A DNA stretch of 64,000 bases from Mesorhizobium sp. LSHC420B00 (GCF_000503055.1 NZ_AYVY01000002.1:359379-423378); one strand, 5' to 3'; positions 52,944-63,246 are shown, numbered from the stretch's first letter. The notes: a model not told the origin generated them from the sequence alone. Translations and numbers: made by a program.

Positions 52944-55934
52944 TTAGAAAAAGCCCTTCCGCTGCCACCAGCCGGCACGCTTCGGCTTGTCCTCGGCCTT
53001 TGCTTCCTCGGTCTTTGCCTCGTCGGGGACGATCGAGGAGACGACCGGCACGACCGGAGCATCCACCGGTGCGGGTTTGCGCCGCGACGGCCGGGCTTTC
53101 GGCGTTTCCTTGCCAGCCGCCACTTCGGTCTCCTGCCGAACCGGCGCAGCGGTCTCGCCGGAAGCCACCGCCGCGGCTTCGGCGGCCGATGTCTCGGCGC
53201 CCGCAATCTCGGCAACTGCTTCCGCCGCGGCCTTCTTCGGCTTGGCGGCACGGCGCGGCTTCTTCGGCTTTTCGGCGCTCGGCGTGTCGTCGTTCGCCGG
53301 AGCACGCACCGCAAGCTCTTCGGCAGGCGGCGCACCTTCCGGCTCGCCAGTCACCGGCTCTGCTTCCGATACGGCACCTTCTGTCATGCCGGCCGGCTCG
53401 CCGGCGCTGGCTTCGACGCCGTCCTCACCGTCTTCACGGCGATTGCGCTTGCCGCCGCGCTTGCCGCGCCGGCGCTTCTTGCCGTGACCGTCGTCCGCCG
53501 CTTCCGCAGTTTCGGCAACCCCGGCCGGCGCTTCACGTTCCGCTTCGGCGCCTTGATCGCCGGCGGCTACGAGGGCGTCGTCCGTCGGCGCCGAAACGGA
53601 AGCACCTTCCCCGGCAGCGGCCTGTTCGCGGTCCCCGTGTTCACGATCCCCGTGTTCGCGATCCCCGTGTTCGCGATCCTTGCCGCCGCGCCGTCTGCGG
53701 CGCTTGCGGCGCTTGCGATCGCGGCCTTCGCCGTCCTCGCCGGACCTTGGCTGCTGCGGCTGCTGGGCAGGGCGTGGCTGCTCAGCCTGCACCGGTGCCT
53801 CCTCTTCCTCCTCGATGACGATCTCGTCCTCGGGTTCTTCCGGCTCGACATAGGCCGGGAACGTGCGGGCCTCGACAAAGCCTTCCGGCTTTTCGGCCAG
53901 CGCGCCGCGGAAGATGGCATAGTGTTGTGCACCGACCGTGTCATCGGCTTCGATGGTGATGGTCACGCCGAAGCGGTGCTCGAATTCCACCAGCGTGCCG
54001 CGCTTGTGATTGAGCACATAGAGCGCGGTCGCTGCCGGCGTCCGCACCGTGATGTGGCTGCGCGAATCCTTGAGCAGGAATTCCTCGATTGCCCGCACCA
54101 CCATCAGCGCAACCGACGAATCGGAGCGCACATGGCCGGTGCCGCCGCAATGCGGGCAAGGCTTCATCGTCGATTCCAGCACGCTGGCACGGATGCGCTG
54201 ACGCGACATTTCCATCAGCCCGAAATGCGAGATGCGGCCGACCTGGATGCGGGCGCGGTCGTTCTTGAGGTGATCCTTCAGCCGCTTCTCGACGGAGCGG
54301 TTGTTGCGGTTCTCCTCCATGTCGATGAAGTCGATGACGATCAGGCCGGCGAGATCGCGTAGCCTCAATTGCCGGGCGACTTCCTCGGCGGCTTCCAGAT
54401 TGGTGTGAAGCGCGGTGTCCTCGATCGAGTGCTCCTTGGTGGAACGGCCCGAATTGACGTCGATGGCGACCAGCGCTTCCGTCTGGTTGATGATGATGTA
54501 GCCGCCGCTCTTCAGCGTCACCTGCGGCTGCAGCATGCGGTCGAGCTGTGCTTCGATGCCGTTGCGCACAAAGATCGGCGTCGTGTCGCGGAACGGCTGT
54601 ACCACCTTGGCGTGGCTCGGCATCAGCATGCGCATGAAATCCTTGGCCTCGCGGTAGCCTTCTTCGCCGGAAACCAGGATCTCGTCGATATCCTTGTTGT
54701 AGAGGTCGCGCACCGACCGCTTGATCAGGCTGCCTTCCTCATAAACCAGGGCAGGGGCCGTGGATTGAAGCGTCAGATTGCGGACATTTTCCCAAAGCCG
54801 CATCAAATATTCGTAGTCGCGCTTGATCTCTGCCTTGGTGCGGCTTTCGCCGGCCGTACGCAGGATGACGCCCATGCCTTGCGGCACTTCGAGATCGGCG
54901 ACCACTTCCTTCAGCCGCTTGCGGTCTTGCGCATTGGTGATCTTGCGCGAAATGCCGCCGCCGCGCGCCGTGTTCGGCATCAGCACCGAATAGCGGCCGG
55001 CCAGCGACAGGTAGGTGGTCAGCGCCGCACCCTTGTTGCCGCGCTCTTCCTTGACGACCTGCACCAGCAGGATCTGCCGACGCTTGATCACTTCCTGGAT
55101 CTTGTACTGGCGGCGCACCGGCTTGCGGCGGTTGCGCACTTCTTCAAGCGCGTCTTCGGCGCCGACCGATTCGACCTCGTGATCGTCCGAATGCGAGGAT
55201 TGCACCTCCTCCAGCATGCCGCGATCATTGTCTTCGGACGTCGCTTCGCCGCTCGTCTCGGCCCCGCCTGTCTCGACCTCCCTTGTCTCTACTTGCGGGA
55301 CGGCTTCCGAGATTACGTCGGCGTCGACGCTGGCAGCGATGGAACTGGATCCGCCTTCGGACGGCTCGGTCTCGCCGCTATCGGCGACTTCATCACTCTG
55401 TCCGGCGGCATCCTCGCTCTGTCCGACAGTATCGGACATGGTGTCGCCGCCGTCGGCAGCGGCATCCAGGTTCTCTGCGACGGCATCTTCGCCGCTCTCG
55501 CCATTCTCACCGTCGGACGCGCCTGCCTCGCGCCTGTGCTCGCCGCGGTCGCGGCTCTTGCCGCCACGCCGGCGTCCGCGCTTGCCGCGGTCGCGGCTCT
55601 GGCGGTCGTCGCCCTCGGCGGCTTCCTCGTCCTCTTCGTCCTGGGCTTCCTGTGCTTCCGCACGCAGCAGCGCCTGACGGTCGGCGACCGGAATCTGGTA
55701 ATAGTCGGGGTGTATTTCACTGAAGGCGAGGAAACCGTGACGGTTGCCGCCATATTCGACGAAGGCTGCCTGGAGGGAAGGTTCGACGCGCGTTACGCGG
55801 GCGAGATAGATGTTTCCTTTGAGCTGCTTCTTGTCCTGGGATTCAAAGTCGAATTCTTCAATACGGTTACCGCGAACGACGACAACGCGTGTTTCCTCCG
55901 GGTGGGAGGCGTCTATCAGCATTTTGTTGGGCAT
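52944..55934 (-). CDS. rne: Ribonuclease E
   Basis: The degradosome endonuclease. The 996-residue protein has an S1 domain (begins VVRGNRIEEFDFESQDKKQLKGNIYLARV) split by an acidic and basic insertion of about 185 residues (90-275). It is followed by the DNase I-like catalytic part (IDVNSGRSTKEHSIEDTALHTN, VIDFIDMEENRNNRSVEKRL), the zinc link CPHCGGTGH near residue 592, and a long charged C-terminus with DREHG repeats (about 753-771). Such S1 insertions occur in alphaproteobacterial RNase E. ATG 55934 follows GGGGGGAAA. Confidence 0.95.
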   Translation of the reverse strand: MPNKMLIDASHPEETRVVVVRGNRIEEFDFESQDKKQLKGNIYLARVTRVEPSLQAAFVEYGGNRHGFLAFSEIHPDYYQIPVADRQALLRAEAQEAQDEEDEEAAEGDDRQSRDRGKRGRRRGGKSRDRGEHRREAGASDGENGESGEDAVAENLDAAADGGDTMSDTVGQSEDAAGQSDEVADSGETEPSEGGSSSIAASVDADVISEAVPQVETREVETGGAETSGEATSEDNDRGMLEEVQSSHSDDHEVESVGAEDALEEVRNRRKPVRRQYKIQEVIKRRQILLVQVVKEERGNKGAALTTYLSLAGRYSVLMPNTARGGGISRKITNAQDRKRLKEVVADLEVPQGMGVILRTAGESRTKAEIKRDYEYLMRLWENVRNLTLQSTAPALVYEEGSLIKRSVRDLYNKDIDEILVSGEEGYREAKDFMRMLMPSHAKVVQPFRDTTPIFVRNGIEAQLDRMLQPQVTLKSGGYIIINQTEALVAIDVNSGRSTKEHSIEDTALHTNLEAAEEVARQLRLRDLAGLIVIDFIDMEENRNNRSVEKRLKDHLKNDRARIQVGRISHFGLMEMSRQRIRASVLESTMKPCPHCGGTGHVRSDSSVALMVVRAIEEFLLKDSRSHITVRTPAATALYVLNHKRGTLVEFEHRFGVTITIEADDTVGAQHYAIFRGALAEKPEGFVEARTFPAYVEPEEPEDEIVIEEEEEAPVQAEQPRPAQQPQQPRSGEDGEGRDRKRRKRRRRRGGKDREHGDREHGDREHGDREQAAAGEGASVSAPTDDALVAAGDQGAEAEREAPAGVAETAEAADDGHGKKRRRGKRGGKRNRREDGEDGVEASAGEPAGMTEGAVSEAEPVTGEPEGAPPAEELAVRAPANDDTPSAEKPKKPRRAAKPKKAAAEAVAEIAGAETSAAEAAAVASGETAAPVRQETEVAAGKETPKARPSRRKPAPVDAPVVPVVSSIVPDEAKTEEAKAEDKPKRAGWWQRKGFF
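53622..53678 (-). repeat. 15-bp in-frame repeat in rne
   Basis: The unit GATCGCGAACACGGG is repeated three times with small changes and encodes DREHG-DREHG-DREHG, then DREQ. It is in the disordered C-terminal scaffold region. Confidence 0.85.
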
Positions 55935-56601
55935 TATTTCGTTTCCCCCCGGCAGCCGTCGGCCGCAGCTTGCGGGGCAATGCCCGCTGCCGTGGACCTG
56001 GAACATGGGTGCCGGACAATTGAACGTCCGCCGGCCGCTGCCTGAGCGCCATGGCGGTGCCGCCCGCAGCCGTAGTGGCGCGGTTTGTTGCGGACCTTTC
56101 CATGATTGCGCTTGAAGCCATCGTAACCAGCAGAACCTTTTGAACCAAAGCCCGGGAAAAACCGGACCAGCTTGTTTGCTCATACAGAGCCGGCGCGGGA
56201 CAATCCCGGCCGTTTTGCTCACGCAGGCGATTCCCCCGCCACGGGAGCACGCCTGCGAAAATCGTCGCGATCACCGATGCCTTCTTCGCCTGAAGCGAAA
56301 GGAGCCGTCTTGCGTCTGACCTGTAGCAGGAAGCTGCGGAGGAGGACGGTTCCAGGATTGCAGTGATCCACCATCGCTTTTATGATTTGGCGGGTTGGAA
56401 GGCAACCCCGATTCCCGACGCCGGCAAAAAGCCGTTCCGCAACGGAAGCCCAGGTTCCAAGCCTTCCATGAAAAGGCTTGGTTAACCTTCTCTGGATACC
56501 AATCGTTAATCGAGTTCGCGGCCTGCCGGAACTTTGACAAGCAATAGGGCACTTTGACGAACGATCGGGCATGACGCCAAACAGGAGCGACTGGTAGAAA
56601 G
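55935..56601. other. Divergent promoter region of rne and amiC
   Basis: About 670 bases without a gene. It must hold a long rne leader and the amiC promoter. A tandem 20-bp repeat with TTGACA-type -35 boxes lies at 56531-56570. Long leaders controlling rne are known in other bacteria. Confidence 0.6.
56531..56570 (+). repeat. Tandem 20-bp repeat with two -35-like boxes before amiC
   Basis: ACTTTGACAAGCAATAGGGC and ACTTTGACGAACGATCGGGC abut, differing at four positions. Each contains TTGAC, so two promoters or a duplicated regulator site 20 bp apart are possible. Confidence 0.6.
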
Positions 56602-57864
56602 ATGGGACTGGCAGGCTTCGCAGACAAGGGCCGTCATCATGGAGGCTGGTTGTTCCGCACCGCCTGCCTGCTGCCGCTGATCCTGGCTTGCCTAGTCTTT
56701 CCGCCACTTTCGCGTGCTGCCGACGTACCGATCGGCGCCACAAGCTACAAGATGGCCGGCGATGCCACCAAGATGCGCATCGTCATCAATTTCGACCGCG
56801 ATCCCGACATCAAATGGTTCCTGCTGCGCGGCCCCAATCGTCTGGTCATCGATCTGCCGGCCACGAGATTCGCCCTAAATGCCAAGGATGTGAAGCCGCG
56901 CGGCCTTGTCCGCGCCGTACGTTACGGCGGACTCGGCGAGGGAAAATCGCGGCTGATTCTCACCGGCAAGGGACCGTTTGCCGTCGACAATCTCGACGTG
57001 CTGAAGAACGATGATGGCAGTGGCTACCGCATCGCCATCGACATGTCGGCGGCGTCGCAGCGGGAATTCGATGCAGCGCTCGCCAATCAGGCGCTGACCA
57101 CCGGCTCGACAGTCTCTGCCGACAAGGCCGGCAGGGTCGGTACCGGGCCGGTCTCCAATCCGGGCCATCGTTTCACCGTCGTCGTCGATCCCGGCCACGG
57201 CGGCATCGACGGTGGTGCCGAGGGCCTGAACGGCACTGTCGAGAAGAACGTGACGCTCGCCTTTGCCATGGAACTGCGCGACAAGCTCACCGCCAGCGGC
57301 AAATATGACGTGTTCCTGACGCGCGAAACGGACGAGTTCCTGCGGCTCGACGATCGCGTGCGCATTGCTCGCCAGCATGAGGCCGACCTGCTCATCTCGA
57401 TCCATGCCGACACGATCAGCCTCAAGGGCATTCGCGGCGCAACCGTCTACACCGTGTCCGACAAGGCTTCCGATCCCGAGGCACAGGCGCTTGCCGACCG
57501 TGAAAATCTTTCCGACCAGTTCGCTGGCATGGAGATCAAGGACGACAGCAAGGAAGTGACCGATATCCTGATCGACCTGATCCGCCGCGAGACGCATAAT
57601 TTTTCGATGAGCTTCGCGCACACTCTTGTCGGCCAGCTTTCCACCAGCGTCGGCCTGATCAACAACCCGCAGCGTTCTGCCGGCTTCAAGGTGCTGAAGG
57701 CGCCGGACGTTCCGTCCGTGCTGGTCGAACTCGGCTATCTGTCGAACGCCAAGGACGAAGCGCAGTTGCTCAGCGCCGATTGGCGCAACAAGGCGACCCA
57801 AAGCATAACCAACGCCGTTGCACTGTTTGCTTCGGCCAAGAGCGGAACGGGGGCCGGAGGCTGA
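56602..57864 (+). CDS. amiC: N-acetylmuramoyl-L-alanine amidase with AMIN domain
   Basis: Splits peptide from glycan in peptidoglycan for cell separation. The 420-residue protein has a signal segment (residues 18-39), an AMIN domain (residues 45-150) and an Amidase_3 domain (from 190). Zinc ligands are H199 in DPGHGGIDGGA, the following E in NGTVEKNVTLAFAMEL and H in ISIHADTI. ELGYLSNAKDE is the conserved end. It is followed 214 bp later by mrcA. Confidence 0.94.
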   Translation: MGLAGFADKGRHHGGWLFRTACLLPLILACLVFPPLSRAADVPIGATSYKMAGDATKMRIVINFDRDPDIKWFLLRGPNRLVIDLPATRFALNAKDVKPRGLVRAVRYGGLGEGKSRLILTGKGPFAVDNLDVLKNDDGSGYRIAIDMSAASQREFDAALANQALTTGSTVSADKAGRVGTGPVSNPGHRFTVVVDPGHGGIDGGAEGLNGTVEKNVTLAFAMELRDKLTASGKYDVFLTRETDEFLRLDDRVRIARQHEADLLISIHADTISLKGIRGATVYTVSDKASDPEAQALADRENLSDQFAGMEIKDDSKEVTDILIDLIRRETHNFSMSFAHTLVGQLSTSVGLINNPQRSAGFKVLKAPDVPSVLVELGYLSNAKDEAQLLSADWRNKATQSITNAVALFASAKSGTGAGG

Positions 57865-58078
57865 AACGCCCGCCGGCGCCCACAACCTGAGGCAGCGTTG
57901 CACGGCGACAACACCCTGTGCTTTTATTTCCGGCATTCGAAACCGAAATTCCACGCTGCCGTATTTTGCCCACATGGTCGCGACATGGCTTTTGCGATTA
58001 CGGGTTGGGATCGTCCCGAAAGCTTGCGCGAAGGGCGGCTTCGTTTAGGAAATTCCCGAACCAAGGACTGGAGCGGGT

Positions 58079-60535
58079 ATGATTCGTCTCATTGGCTATT
58101 TCTTCGGCATCGGCACGACGCTGGCCCTTTTGGTCGCGGCGGGCGTGGCGATCTATATCGGCCATTTGTCGAAGGACCTGCCCGATTACGAGGTGCTGGC
58201 CAAATACGAGCCGCCGGTGACGACCCGCATCCACGCGTCGGATGGCGCGCTGATGGCCGAATATGCGCGTGAGCGGCGGCTTTATCTGCCGATTCAGGCG
58301 ATCCCGGATCGAGTCAAGGCGGCCTTCCTGTCGGCCGAGGACAAGAACTTTTACAATCATCCCGGCATCGACGTGACCGGCCTTGGCCGCGCCATTGTCG
58401 TCAACCTGCAGAATCTTGGCTCGGGAAAGCGCCAGGTCGGCGCCTCGACCATCACCCAGCAGGTGGCGAAGAACTTCCTGTTGTCTTCAGACCAGACCTA
58501 CGAGCGCAAGATCAAGGAGATGATCCTCGCCTTCCGCATCGAGCAGGCCTATTCGAAGGATCGCATTCTCGAGCTCTATCTCAACGAGATTTTCTTCGGT
58601 TTCGGTGCCTATGGCGTCGCCGGTGCTGCGCTCACCTATTTCGACAAATCGGTGAACGAGCTCACCGTGGCCGAGGCTGCCTATCTTGCCTCTCTGCCGA
58701 AGGGGCCGAACAACTATCATCCCTTCAAGCATGCCGATCGCGCCTTGGAGCGCCGCAACTGGGTCATCGACCAGATGGTCGAGAACGGTTACGTCACCCA
58801 TGAAGAAGGCGAGAAGGCCAAGGCCGAGCCGCTCGGCGTCACGCCGCGCCGCACCGGCAACTATCTCTTCGCCGGGGAATATTTCACCGAGGAAGTGCGT
58901 CGCCAGATCATCGCGCGCTACGGCGAGAATGCGCTCTACGAGGGCGGCCTTTCCGTCCGTACCACGCTCGATCCGAAGATGCAGTTGATTGCCCGCAAGG
59001 CCATGCAGAACGGTCTCATGAAGTTCGATACGCTGCGCGGCTACCGCGGGCCGGTCACGAGCATCGATGTTTCCGGCGACTGGGGCGTGCCGCTGGGCAA
59101 CGTCAAGCGACTGGAGGACGTGCCGGAATGGTCGCTTGCCGTCGTGCTCGATAGCTCGGCCACCGGCCTGTCCATCGGCCTGCAGCCGACGCGCCAGATC
59201 TCCGGCGAAATCGTCAAGGACCGCCTCGAAGGCACCGTCAGCAAGGAAGACATGAGCTTCGCCATGCGCCACGTGGTCGACGGCAAAACCGTCAAGGCGA
59301 AGTCGCCGGCCGACGTGCTGAAGCCGGGCGACGTGATTTTCGTGCAGAGGAACGACGGCTCGGACAACAGCTACAGCTTGCGCCAGGTTCCCGAAGTGGA
59401 AGGCGGCCTGATCGCCATGGATCCGCATACCGGACGCGTCCTGGCCATGGTCGGCGGTTTCTCCTATGCGCAGTCGGAGTTCAACCGGGCGACGCAGGCC
59501 ATGCGCCAGCCGGGGTCGTCGTTCAAGCCGATCGTTTATTCGGCCGCCCTCGACAATGGCTATACGCCCGCCTCTGTGATCATGGACGGGCCGATCACCA
59601 TCCAGAGCGGCAACACGACCTGGACGCCCAAGAATTACGACGGAACGGTGGCCGGTCCGGCGACCTTGCGCTCCGGCATCGAGAAATCGCGCAATCTGAT
59701 GACGGTGCGGCTTGCCAACGACATGGGCATGAAACTGGTCGTGGAGTATGCCGAGCGTTTCGGCGTCTACGACCATCTCGCGCCGTATCTGCCGATGGCG
59801 CTGGGTTCCGGCGAGACGACGGTGATGCGCATGGTATCGGCCTATTCGATCATGGCCAATGGCGGCAAGTCGATCAAGCCGTCGCTGATCGACCGCATCC
59901 AGGACCGCTACGGCAAGACCGTCTTTAGGCAGGACGAACGCGGCTGCTCAAACTGCAACGCCGCAGAATGGCAGAACCAGCCAGAGCCGGAGTTGGTCGA
60001 CAATTCCGAGCAGGTGCTCGATCCGATGACCGCCTACCAGATCACATCGATGATGGAGGGCGTCGTTCAACGCGGTACCGGCGCCACCATCAACGAACTC
60101 GGCCGTCACATCGCCGGCAAGACCGGAACGACCAACGACGAAAAGGATGCCTGGTTCATCGGCTATACGCCGAACCTCGTTGTCGGCCTTTATATGGGCT
60201 ACGATCAGCCGAAAGGTCTTGGCAAGGGCGCGACCGGCGGCGGCCTTGCCGCGCCGATCTTCAAGGATTTCATGCGCGTAGCGCTGGACGGCACGCCCAA
60301 TGTCGACTTCAAGGTTCCCGAAGGCATGAAGCTGATTGCGATCAATCGCAAGACCGGCATGCGGGCCAACGAGGGTGACGCCGGAACCATCATCGAAGCC
60401 TTCAAGCCGGGTACCGGTCCCGCCGACAGCTACTGGGTGATCGGCATGGGTGCGGACGGCTCCAACGCCACCGGCGGGGCGCTGTCGCCGCAGGCCAACC
60501 AGGCTATCCAGTCGGGCGGCGGCGGGCTCTACTGA
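58079..60535 (+). CDS. mrcA: Penicillin-binding protein 1A
   Basis: Bifunctional peptidoglycan glycosyltransferase and transpeptidase. The 818-residue protein has one N-terminal membrane span (GTTLALLVAAGVAIYIG). The transglycosylase has catalytic E87 in SAEDKNFYNHPGID and GASTITQQVAKNFLL. The transpeptidase has S480 in QPGSSFKPIVYSAALDNG, an SxN region and KTGTTNDEKDAWFIGYT. Present order amiC-mrcA-prfB is usual in Rhizobiales. Confidence 0.96.
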   Translation: MIRLIGYFFGIGTTLALLVAAGVAIYIGHLSKDLPDYEVLAKYEPPVTTRIHASDGALMAEYARERRLYLPIQAIPDRVKAAFLSAEDKNFYNHPGIDVTGLGRAIVVNLQNLGSGKRQVGASTITQQVAKNFLLSSDQTYERKIKEMILAFRIEQAYSKDRILELYLNEIFFGFGAYGVAGAALTYFDKSVNELTVAEAAYLASLPKGPNNYHPFKHADRALERRNWVIDQMVENGYVTHEEGEKAKAEPLGVTPRRTGNYLFAGEYFTEEVRRQIIARYGENALYEGGLSVRTTLDPKMQLIARKAMQNGLMKFDTLRGYRGPVTSIDVSGDWGVPLGNVKRLEDVPEWSLAVVLDSSATGLSIGLQPTRQISGEIVKDRLEGTVSKEDMSFAMRHVVDGKTVKAKSPADVLKPGDVIFVQRNDGSDNSYSLRQVPEVEGGLIAMDPHTGRVLAMVGGFSYAQSEFNRATQAMRQPGSSFKPIVYSAALDNGYTPASVIMDGPITIQSGNTTWTPKNYDGTVAGPATLRSGIEKSRNLMTVRLANDMGMKLVVEYAERFGVYDHLAPYLPMALGSGETTVMRMVSAYSIMANGGKSIKPSLIDRIQDRYGKTVFRQDERGCSNCNAAEWQNQPEPELVDNSEQVLDPMTAYQITSMMEGVVQRGTGATINELGRHIAGKTGTTNDEKDAWFIGYTPNLVVGLYMGYDQPKGLGKGATGGGLAAPIFKDFMRVALDGTPNVDFKVPEGMKLIAINRKTGMRANEGDAGTIIEAFKPGTGPADSYWVIGMGADGSNATGGALSPQANQAIQSGGGGLY

Positions 60536-60685
60536 CAATCGTTACATCCGGTCGGGCCGGCTTGACGATCATGGTCGAGCCGGCCCATCCCGCTTTACAG
60601 GGGCCGGTGCTTTACAGGGGACATTGCCGTCCCTATGTATCGCGCCACCAAACCGCCATTCAGCAACAGGACAGAACAGCCAGCC

Positions 60686-61817
60686 ATGCGCGCGGAAACG
60701 CAAAATATTGTCGACGAGATCAGGCAGGCGATCACCCTGCTGAGGAGGCATCTTTGACTGGGACCAGGCCATAAAGCGGCTTGAGTACCTGAATGTCCGC
60801 GCCGAGGATTCGAGCCTCTGGAACGAGCCGTTGGAAGCGCAAAAGCTGATGCGCGAGCGTCAGGGCCTCGAGGAAGGCATTGCCGCGGTCAAAGGCCTCA
60901 CCCAGGCTCTGGAAGACAATATCGGCCTGATCGAGCTTGGCGAGGAAGAGGGCGACGAGGGCGTCGTCGCGGAGGCCGAGGCGGCGATCCGCTCGATGCG
61001 CGGCGAGGCCAAGGCGCGCCAGATCGAAACGCTGCTGTCGGGCGAGGCGGACGCCAACGATAGCTATCTGGAAGTCCATGCCGGCGCCGGCGGCACCGAA
61101 AGCCAGGACTGGGCCTCGATGCTTCTGCGCATGTATACGCGCTGGGCCGAGCGCCGCCGCTTCAAGGTCGAGGTGCTGGAAGTGCATGACGGCGAAGAGG
61201 CCGGCATCAAGTCAGCCACGCTGCTGATCAAGGGCCACAACGCCTATGGCTGGCTGAAGACGGAATCCGGCGTGCATCGTCTCGTGCGTATTTCGCCCTA
61301 CGACAGCAATGCGCGCCGCCACACCTCGTTCGCCAGCGTCTGGGTCTATCCCGTCATCGACGATACGATCGACATCGACGTTTCCGAATCCGACGTCCGC
61401 ATCGATACGTATCGTTCCTCGGGATCAGGCGGCCAGCACGTCAACACAACCGATTCGGCGGTCCGCATCACCCATCTCGCCACTGGCATCGCGGTTGCCT
61501 GCCAGGCGGAGCGCTCCCAGCACAAGAACAAGGCCAAGGCATGGGAAATGCTGCGCTCGCGGCTTTACGAGGAAGAGCTGAAGAAACGCGAAGCGGTGGC
61601 GAACGCCACCGAAGCGTCGAAGAGCGATATTGGCTGGGGCCACCAGATACGGTCCTACGTGCTGCAGCCCTATCAGCTGGTGAAAGATCTGCGCACCGGC
61701 GTCGAGAGCACCAGCCCGTCGAGCGTGCTCGACGGCGACCTCGACGATTTCATGGAGGCCTCGCTGTCGCAGCGCATCGAGGGTGGCGCCGGAGAAACGG
61801 TGGCCGACATCGACTGA
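60686..61817 (+). CDS. prfB: Peptide chain release factor 2, programmed +1 frameshift
   Basis: Recognises UGA and UAA stop codons. Translation begins at ATG 60686 with [23 protein letters not shown], stops at TGA (60755-60757) and continues in the +1 frame from GAC at 60756 ([25 protein letters not shown]), giving 376 residues. The slip site is AGGAGG-CAT-CTT-TGA-C, the classic RF2 autoregulatory signal. [13 protein letters not shown] contains the catalytic GGQ. The stop-codon tripeptide position reads SPY ([14 protein letters not shown]) where E. coli has SPF. Confidence 0.97.
60741..60758 (+). promoter_or_regulatory. prfB programmed frameshift site
   Basis: Shine-Dalgarno-like AGGAGG (60743-60748) is followed three bases later by CTT TGA C (60752-60758). 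The internal SD pushes the ribosome forward over the in-frame UGA when RF2 is scarce, so RF2 controls its own synthesis. Confidence 0.95.
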
Positions 61818-62290
61818 AGGCGGGCACCAACCCGGCAATTTCAATCCATCACGCGAGAGTTACGGCCACGGCGCGAGAGTGACGAGTTCTCAGCTTGAAC
61901 TTACCTGTCGTTCTACAACTTTGTTTTTCATCAGAATTTCCAAAATCGATTTCCGCTTTTGACGCGAATGCTTCGAGCCTGCCGGTGCCGAGCCCGGAAC
62001 CACTGCGAGCCGAATTCCGTTATTGGCAACCCTCGCTGCCGGGGGTGATCGTACCAGTCTCGTCAACCCGGCCGGCAGGCTGGTTCCGGCCGCAGAGGTC
62101 GGCGTTCGGTTTGCGACAGCAATTCCTTGCGCCGACCAAGGAATCAGCCCAGCATCCAAGCGCTGGGGAGGAAAAAAGCATTTATGGCCGGGCGCGGCGT
62201 ATCTGCGACCTGACGATCCGGCCACTGGGAAGACACGTTCCGGGAACGGGCAAGCGAGATGCTTGACAACCGTTGATAGGAACTGCGCCC
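61818..62290. other. Gene-free stretch after prfB
   Basis: About 470 bases without a credible protein. An AT-rich part at 61900-61970 may hold promoters. No tRNA, repeat or terminator with a T-run was recognised. Confidence 0.5.
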
Positions 62291-62677
62291 ATGCCTGCTC
62301 TTACAACCAGACCGGCCCATGCCGTTCACACGGCGCGCCGATTTCTGAATTCCCTTGTCGCGGCAGTGGTTTTGATAGCTGCCGCGATGCCATTCGCGGC
62401 GCCTGCTCTGGCGCATGATGCCAAGCCGACCGCGGCGATGCCGCAAGGCTGGAGCTATCCGTTCTCCTGCTGCTCGGGCTATGACTGCCGCGAGGTTGCG
62501 CCGATATCTATCGGCGAGCGCCCCGAAGGCTATGTCATCAAGGGGACAGGCGAAGTCGTGGCCTATAGCGACAAGCGCATCAAGAATTCGCCCGACGGCG
62601 CATATCACTGGTGCTCGGTCGCCGGCGCCAATGACGGAAAGACCATCTGTCTGTTCGTGCCGCCATCGTCCTATTGA
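62291..62677 (+). CDS. Small secreted protein of unknown function
   Basis: A 128-residue protein with a signal segment (LNSLVAAVVLIAAAMPFAAPALA-HD). The mature part holds CCSGYDCREV and CSVAGANDGKTICLF, cysteines that could pair. No family was recognised. ATG 62291 begins the signal part; a TTG six codons earlier is less likely. A palindromic repeat follows the stop directly. Confidence 0.72.
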   Translation: MPALTTRPAHAVHTARRFLNSLVAAVVLIAAAMPFAAPALAHDAKPTAAMPQGWSYPFSCCSGYDCREVAPISIGERPEGYVIKGTGEVVAYSDKRIKNSPDGAYHWCSVAGANDGKTICLFVPPSSY

Positions 62678-62745
62678 TGCATGTCGCCCCCAAAAGCTTG
62701 CCCTTGGGCTTGACCCGAGGGTGTGCAGGGTTTTTGGGATCGACA
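62678..62745. repeat. Degenerate copy of the two-hairpin intergenic repeat
   Basis: TGCATGTCGCCCCCAAAAG and GGGTTTTTGGGATCGACA form the arms of the family seen at 29292, with extra sequence (CTTGCCCTTGGGC) between. It starts directly after a stop codon. Confidence 0.6.
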
Positions 62746-62877
62746 CGCCCTCGATTGGGTTACAGCACTTTTGAAACTGCGCATTGCAGACGACAGATCT
62801 GCTGACGGAGAGTTGTCAGGAGCGTTTCTTTATGGTGCCTTGCCGTAGGGGCGGCGGGCATTGTGAGGGACTAATCC

Positions 62878-63246
62878 ATGACCATCAAGGCAAGCTGCCA
62901 CTGCAAGGCGACGACGTTCGAGGTTTCGCAAGCGCCGCAGACGGTGACGCGATGCACCTGTTCCTTCTGTTCGAAACGCGGGTCGTTGTGGGCCTATTAC
63001 ACGCCATCGCAATTCAGACTTACCAGCCCGCCCGAGAATGTTTCGTTCTACCGATGGGGATCGAAAACCATAAAACACGGTTTTTGCGCCACCTGCGGCT
63101 GCGGCACCTTCACCGAAACGCCGGACTGGTCGACGGGCGAGCCGAATTTCGACAATCCGAAGATCAGCGTGAATTCGCGGCTGTTCGACTATTTCGATCT
63201 CGACAAGGTCGAAGTGGTGGTCATCGACGGCAAGAACCTCTGGTAG
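62878..63246 (+). CDS. GFA/CENP-V family zinc protein
   Basis: A 122-residue protein of the glutathione-dependent formaldehyde-activating (GFA/CENP-V) fold. Zinc cysteines are in CHCKATTFE, RCTCSFCSKRG and FCATCGCGTF. Whether it acts on formaldehyde adducts is uncertain; most family members have no known substrate. ATG 62878 lies in a short leader. Confidence 0.87.
   Translation: MTIKASCHCKATTFEVSQAPQTVTRCTCSFCSKRGSLWAYYTPSQFRLTSPPENVSFYRWGSKTIKHGFCATCGCGTFTETPDWSTGEPNFDNPKISVNSRLFDYFDLDKVEVVVIDGKNLW

Noticed and set aside
61890..62225. 111-codon minus-strand frame after prfB
   Set aside because: No similarity to known families or ribosome site; basic low-complexity shadow composition.
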